From positions 1-15,632 of the forward strand of contig JANBTH010000517.1 of the NCBI GenBank assembly GCA_027578815.1: a stretch of DNA of 15,632 bases. Reading direction: 5' to 3'. This stretch comes from Coemansia sp. RSA 1804 (lineage: Eukaryota > Kickxellomycota > Kickxellomycetes > Kickxellales > Kickxellaceae). Under the pieces are notes generated by a model. That model saw only the letters and a list, made by a program, of their open reading frames with translations. It was not told the origin of the DNA and did not search any database. This document shows positions 9,501-15,632 of this stretch, piece after piece (the first letter of the stretch is position 1; each line of letters begins with the position of its first letter). Made by a program: the position numbers and the translations under genes.

Positions 9501-12500
9501 CGGCAGCTATAGCATCTGGTACCACCGGCGAGATCACGGCAACTGAAAACCTGTTTACGCAAGTGTCATATATCATGCGGCAGCTGGGTCCGCCTCCAGC
9601 ACCCGTGGACCTTCACGCACTGTCAAAGGCAACTGCGGTGGTTGCAGAGGCAGTCAACACCACATCAGCAGCCGGAAGCGAAGACATGTTCTACGATATT
9701 CTTCGCCGTGATGCGGGACGCAGTACCGATGCGATTGCAAAGAAGGCTATATTTTATATTGGTGGATTGTCACGCGAAAAACGTCCTGTCATCTATATTG
9801 TTGCGCGGCGGTTGCAGGTGCAATACCTTGACATGGAGTCAGTGATGCTTCACGTACTACGGACGCTCGAACCGATTGCCACAAAAGGATTCGAGATCTT
9901 CTTTGATCTCACGCAGTTTGGTCCAGCTAACGAGGTACCGCGACAATGGCTTAAGCAACTCCGTCGCATTATTCCCGAGACTGTTCTTAATAACGTACAA
10001 GCGATCTATTGGTACAACGTCAACACCTATTTCCGCAAATACATCAAGCAAGCGGATCTGGCGTTGCCTGCGCGGTTGACGCGACGCTCAGTTTTCCCGC
10101 ACAGTCTGGCGGATCTGCACGAGTTCCTCGTCAGTCCACAGGCGGATCTTCCACCTGGCACGGTCTCGCTTGACAGCGATGGAGGCGTCAACATTGTGCC
10201 CGTGGCTCGCGTGTCGCGCGCTCATACGCCGCTCCCCTGTATGGTCAAGGTGACACCGGAAGCTGTGCAGATTACAGCCCTGCGGAGGCAGGAGATCTTC
10301 ACGCTTAGCACGTACTTTAATGACGTGTATCACGTGACGGAGATAACGGACCTGCAACTGGTTGCGAACCACGAGTTCCCAACAGCAGCTGGCGATGACA
10401 CGGAGTCTGGGCGTGGTGCACGGGCCGCACTGCATCGCACAGCGAGCCGCGGCTCGGAGAGTGACCGGGTTGACCCAAAGAGCAACGATCAGCAGCAGCA
10501 GTTGGTGGTGATTCGGTTTGACGCAGCTACTGCACCCATCACGTTCTCGAGCCCCAAGTGGGAGCTTCTATACAAGGCGATCCGCAGCGCACGTGCGCGG
10601 TACACAAACCACCCGAACGCACCTACGGTACAGGAGCGCGCGATTCGGCCAGCAGACGTGCCGGGAACGCTGCTAAATGTAGCGCTTCTGAACACAGGAT
10701 CGGAGAACGCAACGCTTAGGATATCGGCGTACCGGATGCTGATATCGGTGGTAGCGACCTTTAATTTGGATGTCGGGCATGAACTTGCTTTTGCTACTGA
10801 CTTGTGTCTCCCACCCAACCCGCTACAATTCGTGTTCCGTATCTGCACACGACTTAGTGCGAGTGCTCCCGATATGACACTTGAGTTGTTGGCAGAGGCG
10901 TTGCTTGCGTTCACAAAGACTGCGCAGAACATGAAGCCCTGGATCCTGCATTACATCCAGCCATGGCTGCTGTGCTTGGGCCAGTTCACCCACGACACAG
11001 TAGCGACCCCCGATGCCCTGAGTCGCACCCAGGATATCGTGCGCAGTCTGATCCGTCTGCACTTGAAGGAACCGACTATGTACATGCATTTCAAGGAGCA
11101 CGTATGGGCGCTTGTCGCGCGCGTTGAGGAGCTGACTGACATCGTTCTGGAGATCCTTGTGTCTGTAGCACTGGAGTACGGCGCCTTGACGGTTGAAACC
11201 GAATTGATTGCCGATGTGCTGGCAACGGTTGCAGGAAAGAACCCACGGTATAACAAGCTGATTGTGAGGTTGCGCAAACTGGTGGCCCAAACATGCGCGC
11301 CGAGCGTGCTTGATATTGCCGCTCACCCATTGTGGCCCGAAATTTCCGTGTACATGCGGTTGCTTCTGACTATGAGTTTCTCTAACAGCAACTTTGCAGA
11401 CGATTACCTCCCCGATGTTGCGTTTGTGACCTGCATGCTGGTGAAGGCAGGACCTGGATTGATCCATGCGACACTGCACGGAATCGTGATGCATGTGGTG
11501 CACAGTCTGGCGCTTACGCAGTGCAATGGCGCGATTATTGATCCGACATTTTCGGCGGCCATCACGGGCGCCAACAGCTTTGCAGGTAACCCAGTGCGAC
11601 AACTGAAGGAGAAAAAGTCAGGAGAGTCGGGAACTACAGGTGCAGCAGATGAAGTCGGCCAGGGTGGCAGTCTTCTATTGTCGCCATATGCGCAGCTGGC
11701 GCAGCAGTTGGCGGAGCTGATCCAACCACGCACAAAGTTCAGCTTTGGATTGCGTGCCAAGTCAACAAGCGCAGTGACGTTTATTGCGTCGTCGTACACG
11801 CGCGGCGGCGCAGCGTCGACTCTCAATCCGGAGGCGCTGATGGAGTTCAAGGACGAGCTGGGAGGAGGCGGCGGCTCATCTTCAGCTCATTCTCCAACAC
11901 CGGCTCATGCACAAGGCGAGTCTGCGCGTGAAGCACTTGCGAGTGTCGACCGCGTGGCCAACATCTTCTTGCGCATAATGGATAACCCAGCGTTTGCCAC
12001 CGGCGGACGAGGCAACGCGTGGCGGGCGCGGTGGACTACTCTGGTGACGGCATCAACGTTTGTCTTCAACCCTGCGGTGCAGCCGCGCGCATTCGTGCTG
12101 CTTGGCAAGCTGACTGCACACGATGAGGTTGACGACGATTTGTTGTACCAGACGCTGGCGACGCTGCGTGGTGCACTGGCGTCTTTTGGCGAGACTGACG
12201 AGTCATTGCCGGTGTCTGTGCTTCTGTGTCTGGTCAACATGGTTGGTAACCTGCCACCGGACTCGTCGTATCTTGCATCATTGTTCTGGGTGGGTGTGGC
12301 AGTGATGCAGATTGGCCATCTCCCGTTGTACCGTGTCGGGTTGTCACTCGTGTCCAAGGTTATTCGCACTCTCGACGCATGCGGTGCATTCCTACCGGAG
12401 AATGGCGATGGATTGCAGCACTTCCTGATGTCGGCGCGTGTTGCTGTAGAGAAGGCGTGCGACCAAATCGATGCTGCCGTCGGAATCAGTTTCCGGTACT

Positions 12501-13612
12501 CGTTTGCTGTCTCTCTTTCGCTTTTGTTGCTGCGCGGACTTGAGGATATGACGACAAAAGATGAAGCGTACGAAGTTGTTCTGCAGATCATTGGCGTGGC
12601 CGCCTCGTGTCGTCGCTGGCAGCAGGCTGATACGTCGGACCCTGAGCGCAAGTACGATCTGATCCTTCCTTACCTGATCCTGATTATCCCCACCGCCAAC
12701 GTGCGCAAGGAGCTTGTGCACGTGTTTGTGACGGCAGGCTACGCGGTGTCGGCTGAAACTAAGGCCAGCATCGAGCGCGGCGGATACGTGCGGTTGTTGG
12801 AACAGACTCACAAGATGGATATTGAGCGCAAGTGCCAGTCTGACTACATTCTGTATCCGTCGGTAGTGGCTGCTATGATGCACAAGCCGCGCGCGGAGCA
12901 GGAGACGATGATTCTGTACAGTCTGCTGGCGTCTAATATCGCGTGGGTCGATGCCACAATGAGTCTTCTGGTGATGGAGTCACTGGCACCCATTATGTCA
13001 AGCACCATCCACGGCGGCTCCTACGGCGCCAGCGGCTCCAAGCTTACCCACAAGCTGCACGATGTCATGGTGCGTCTCGCTATTACGCGCCCGCACTTTG
13101 ATCCCGATGTGTTTATCCAGCAGCAGAGTCTGTTGCATCCCGGCACTGGAACTACTAATCTCGCCGACGTTGCGCACGGCCTGACAGTGGAGGCAGTGGC
13201 CGCTACTACCACCAATACGCGCAAGTCCGTCGGAGCTGTAGCGGGAGCTGTATCCGGTACCGCTGCTTCGCATCGCGTGTCCAACGCACCGCCTGCGCGC
13301 GGCCGTGACGATTCGTCGGACAGGACACATGCGCTTAACTCGACACGCTCACACGAGACCATGAGTATGCTGAGCCGCCGGTCGTCCTCGCACTCGGTCT
13401 CCGGCATGAACAACCAGCATGGCCATAACAACAACAACCACAGCAGCAGCCATGGATCATCCTTTGATCGTAGCATGGTCCCTGCGCACAAGGACTATCT
13501 TGCACGCATCGGGTTTGGCGGGTTTGGTCGTGTCATTGCATTTGACGGCAACATGGCTCAGTGGCGCGAACTAGCCGAGCTCACTAGTCTGGTTGTTGAC
13601 CAGATGCTGTGA
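3506..13612 (+). CDS. Neurofibromin/Ira-type Ras GTPase-activating protein
   Basis: This gene is read as join(3506..3559, 3713..13612), about 3317 residues. Budding-yeast Ira proteins are near 3080-3090 and human neurofibromin about 2840. It should accelerate GTP hydrolysis on Ras and so damp Ras signalling (cAMP-PKA or MAPK in fungi), acting at membranes. The N-terminal half is helical and repeat-like, interrupted by a Ser/Gly-rich linker (about residues 899-1055). The RasGAP region spans about 1480-1875. It has an arginine finger in Leu-Phe-Arg-Arg-Asn (Arg1596), the FLRFLCPA motif at 1708-1715 with Arg1710, and Lys1742 in the place of a Ras-contacting lysine of neurofibromin. A Sec14-like lipid-binding fold (about 2029-2158) and a PH-like fold (about 2167-2316) follow, the pairing that marks neurofibromins. 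The remainder is a helical C-terminal region. Joining exon 1 to exon 2 gives FKDK-LPCYSG, which matches the neurofibromin N-terminus. An ATG with A at -3 supports the start. The family call is firm. The intron boundaries are inferred. Confidence 0.95.
3560..3712 (+). other. Intron 1 of the Ras-GAP gene
   Basis: The donor is AAG|GTAAAT at 3559/3560 and the acceptor is ACAATAG|CTG at 3712/3713. A CTAAT branch-point match at 3700-3704 places the branch A nine bases before the acceptor. Splicing in phase 0 joins an 18-codon exon to the long exon and restores the Leu-Pro-x-x-Ser-Gly motif typical of neurofibromin N-termini. If the intron is retained, translation stops after 65 codons (3701-3703). 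Alternative in-phase acceptor: CGAACAG at 3745, which would delete 11 residues including that motif and is therefore less likely. Confidence 0.75.
6353..6838 (+). repeat. Ser/Gly/Ala low-complexity linker in Ras-GAP
   Basis: These roughly 160 codons are dominated by Ser, Gly and Ala. A basic cluster (His-His-Lys-Arg-Arg-Arg, around 6520-6535) lies in the middle. The segment separates two helical blocks of the N-terminal half. It is likely an unstructured linker. The basic cluster could be a nuclear-import or membrane-contact patch, but that is speculation. It stays in frame throughout, so it belongs to the protein and is not an intron. Confidence 0.7.
9326..9355 (+). repeat. GCN repeat encoding ten alanines
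   Basis: Ten consecutive GCN codons (residues 1890-1899) in the linker between the RasGAP and Sec14 modules. The mixed third bases (GCT, GCA, GCC) suggest an older tract and not a fresh slippage expansion. The surrounding roughly 120 residues are Ala/Ser/Gly-rich. Confidence 0.85.
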
Positions 13613-13741
13613 GCGAGATAGAGTCATTTTTCACCTTTTTCTTTTTTCTTTTTTGCTTCCGTTCTCTTTTTGTCTGCTTTTCTATTGCTATTATTATCAC
13701 TATAATGCCTTTATTATGATGTTGCGACTATATCCGTCGAT
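13613..13741. other. Convergent 3' intergenic spacer
   Basis: These 129 bases separate the stop codons of two converging genes. The first half is an extended pyrimidine tract on the + strand (13625-13684) and the second half is AT-rich (TATTATTATCACTATAATG). Both transcripts must end here or overlap. No perfect AATAAA is present on the + strand. Confidence 0.6.
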
Positions 13742-14524
13742 TCATTGCTGCTGCTGACATGGCGCCGCCGCAACGATCCTCCGCATGGTTTCACTAATTA
13801 TCCCCTGCTGTGCATGCACATAGAGCCTGTCACCGTTCTGCGCCAAATGAACCACTTGCTTTCCCTTTGCGCGGGATCCATTAATGCGGACGAGGATTTT
13901 GTCTGCCTTGGCCACAAGCGACTCGGACGGCTGTTGCACCGTCCACGAAGTTAGTGGTATGCTCGCTGGCGCCAGCTGCTCCGGAAACACCAGCCGAGTA
14001 AATGGACTGCCTAGAAACGTGAATGTTTCGACGAGTAGCGGCGTATCTGGAAGTATGTCCACTGCACCATCACTATTTCCATTACCACCATCTTGGCCAG
14101 CAGCCGATTCAGCTACTACTACGTGCATCCGGGTAACATACGGCTTGATTGCCCATGCCGCCAGCGCCGTTGATGATCCTGTCATTCCCATCGTGGTTGC
14201 TGCGAGGATCGCACGTGCCAGTACCGGTACCTCGCTCTCACCCGCAAAGAAGAACGGAACGGCTGCCGATGCACCGACAAATGATGCTATTGATGCTAGT
14301 TTCATTATGCGCGCTGCCTTGGCTAGCGTTCCGTCATACACTGGGATAATCTTATTACATTGTTGGTGATTATCCTGGTTGGTGCTCAAGTTGCGCTGCA
14401 GAACAGTGTGCTTCTCGGCTCCCTTGCTCTTTGATATAAAATGGCGGGCTGAAGGGAGGAGGTTTGTGGTCAGAGAACTGGGGAACAGCGGCCGAATAAC
14501 CTTGTGTGCGTTGTTCATTCTCAT
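13742..14524 (-). CDS. Mitochondrial TMEM70/TMEM186/TMEM223-family membrane protein
   Basis: The 260-residue protein has a presequence-like N-terminus rich in Arg, Ser and Leu with no acidic residues in the first 35, and a possible matrix-protease region around Arg-Asn-Leu-Ser-Thr (44-48). The family core begins with Val-Tyr-Asp-Gly (62-65), followed by two hydrophobic spans at about 74-94 and 103-126 forming a hairpin, then Lys-Pro-Tyr-Val-Thr (127-131). Phe-Leu-Gly-Ser-Pro at 169-173 begins a C-terminal domain of the fungal type. Animal members help assemble ATP synthase and complex I in the inner membrane, so a similar assembly role is likely here. An in-frame stop lies just upstream. Met3 has a better start context (A at -3) than Met1, so either may be used. 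The Gly/Asn/Asp insert at 144-156 is low complexity. No intron is needed. I cannot separate the TMEM70, TMEM186 and TMEM223 subgroups. Confidence 0.75.
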   Translation of the reverse strand: MRMNNAHKVIRPLFPSSLTTNLLPSARHFISKSKGAEKHTVLQRNLSTNQDNHQQCNKIIPVYDGTLAKAARIMKLASIASFVGASAAVPFFFAGESEVPVLARAILAATTMGMTGSSTALAAWAIKPYVTRMHVVVAESAAGQDGGNGNSDGAVDILPDTPLLVETFTFLGSPFTRLVFPEQLAPASIPLTSWTVQQPSESLVAKADKILVRINGSRAKGKQVVHLAQNGDRLYVHAQQGIISETMRRIVAAAPCQQQQ

Positions 14525-15148
14525 TAGCTCTTATTTTTATTGTCACTAATTAGTCTACTTTGTATATAATTAGAGGAGCACAATGAGAATAAGGAATAGG
14601 AATGCAAGAAAGTGTATAGACCGGTTGAGCTTGAGTAGGCTTCATGAACGATATGTAAACATTTTTTCCCTTCTCTTATCAGCTAATCTGTGATCAGATC
14701 ATTCAACGCTGAAATCTGGCGTATTTTTTTATGTTTGAAAGAGAGAACAAAAAGGAATAATTAAGCATCTTGAAAATTTTCTGATACGGATATACTCGTC
14801 AGGCTGGCAGACACGTTATTTCGGAATTAAAAAGCGATGGTTTTGTATCCGACTGGAGAATAATATACATACAATATTCAATATCATATTAATGAACAAA
14901 GATACAATATGAAAATGGATTGTTATTCCATTTCCTGAATATCCTTTTTTCTTGACGGCCAGCAAAAAAGTCTCATTAAAGAAAGAAAATAATCAAAAAA
15001 GCTCTATCGTCTATATCCTATTAATTTAAGCAATCCTAATATAATATAATATAAAACTCTTTATCCTCCTCAACTATCTTCATGTGTAGATAAACTAACT
15101 TTTCATTTTTCTCTTCAACTAACTCGAGCCATTATCTTCTTTTACAAT
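14525..15148. promoter_or_regulatory. Divergent AT-rich promoter spacer
   Basis: This 624-base spacer between two divergently transcribed genes is very AT-rich and has no protein-like frame. A TATATAA element at 14563-14569 lies about 40-45 bases upstream of the TMEM70-like start, on its side. An AT repeat (TAATATAATATAATATAAAA, about 15037-15056) lies about 95 bases before the F-box-like start and could serve as its TATA region. The roles are inferred from position only. Confidence 0.45.
15037..15056. repeat. (TAATA)n AT-rich pentamer repeat
   Basis: Three tandem TAATA units run into TAAAAC, upstream of the F-box-like gene. It is a simple repeat that may also work as a TATA element. Confidence 0.6.
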
Positions 15149-15632
15149 ATGCATTTCGAACAGCTAGATGGCGATACGTTTTCCATGATACTGCGCAACA
15201 TTGAGCAGAACACGTCTAAAACAATAAGCAGCTGGAAGACAACCATACCTCTTCTCCATGTTAACAAGCGATGGCGATCACTAGCTTGTCCGTTTGTCTG
15301 CAAGAACGCGTTTATTGAAGCTGCGGACACAGACAGCTGTGAGCAGCAAAACATTGTCACTAATCTATCGTTTGTTTGCACAAGCAATTTCCACAGGTAT
15401 ATAAGAAAGCTGACCATCAAGACGTCTTTTGAGACAAATGTTGTGTGGTACTACAACTGCTTGAGCATGTTGCTTCTGCAGTACAAGAATAGGCTCTACA
15501 AAACCGTATCTATCTACCTAGAAAATACATCTTGGAGAGAGTACGACGCCGATTACATACAGGAGGCTAGACTTGTGTCCCGGTTAAAAAAGATACTGAG
15601 GCATACAATGCCGAACATTAAAAATTTATCCC
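15149..15632 (+). CDS. F-box-like/leucine-rich protein, 5' part, runs off edge
   Basis: The frame is open for 161 codons from the ATG at 15149 (A at -3) to the window edge, so the protein is truncated by the window, not by mutation. The N-terminus has an F-box-like pattern: an initial Leu-x-x-Asp-x-Phe-x-x-Ile-Leu helix, then Ile-Pro-Leu-Leu-His-Val-Asn-Lys-Arg-Trp-Arg-Ser-Leu-Ala, matching the usual Val-x-x-x-Trp-Arg-x-Leu-Ala second half. Alternating hydrophobic residues follow and fit the start of leucine-rich repeats. F-box proteins link substrates to SCF ubiquitin ligases through Skp1. In Kickxellomycotina such proteins are numerous and mostly uncharacterised, so a ubiquitin role is only suggested. 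The first helix lacks the Pro of the canonical Leu-Pro start, which weakens the call. Confidence 0.6.
   Translation, partial: MHFEQLDGDTFSMILRNIEQNTSKTISSWKTTIPLLHVNKRWRSLACPFVCKNAFIEAADTDSCEQQNIVTNLSFVCTSNFHRYIRKLTIKTSFETNVVWYYNCLSMLLLQYKNRLYKTVSIYLENTSWREYDADYIQEARLVSRLKKILRHTMPNIKNLS

Noticed and set aside
10823..11602. 259-codon - strand frame inside the Ras-GAP gene
   Set aside because: It is an antisense shadow of the C-terminal helical region, rich in His, Gln and Cys, with no domain.
13508..13540. Gly-Phe-Gly-Gly-Phe-Gly near the Ras-GAP C-terminus, resembling a kinase glycine loop
   Set aside because: No kinase catalytic residues follow and the protein ends about 30 residues later. 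It is more likely the C-terminal tail of fungal neurofibromins.

Overview
The window looks like nuclear DNA from an early-diverging filamentous fungus. Kickxellomycotina (Coemansia/Linderina-like) is my best guess. The reasons are a giant, nearly intron-free coding exon, one short intron with fungal-type splice signals, AT-rich and pyrimidine-rich spacers, and a truncated F-box-like leucine-rich protein of a kind I associate with that group. No database search was possible, so the lineage is an inference.

Layout. Positions 1-3505 hold no gene I can call with confidence. The stretch is repeat-bearing and strongly pyrimidine-rich on the + strand from about 1000 onward. It contains three weak coding signals: a short - strand frame at 648-821, a + strand exon-like segment at 1734-1892, and a - strand remnant of a GATA-type zinc finger at 2028-2228. 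Positions 3506-13612 carry the main gene, a neurofibromin/Ira-type Ras GTPase-activating protein on the + strand. It has an 18-codon first exon, a 153-base intron and a 9.9-kb second exon, giving about 3317 residues. It has an intact RasGAP catalytic core followed by the Sec14-PH module that defines the neurofibromin family. Positions 13742-14524 carry a convergent - strand gene for a mitochondrial TMEM70/TMEM186/TMEM223-family membrane protein, with its stop 129 bases from the stop of the Ras-GAP gene. After a 624-base AT-rich divergent spacer, a + strand F-box-like gene starts at 15149 and runs off the right edge.

The genes are functionally unrelated neighbours, as expected for a fungal chromosome. 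The Ras-GAP would switch off Ras signalling at membranes, the TMEM70-like protein would assist respiratory-complex assembly in mitochondria, and the F-box-like protein is of unknown role. I found no CRISPR array, tRNA, rRNA, transposon or operon-like system. The most interesting items are the GATA-finger remnant in the upstream spacer and the lineage-specific insertions in the Ras-GAP.
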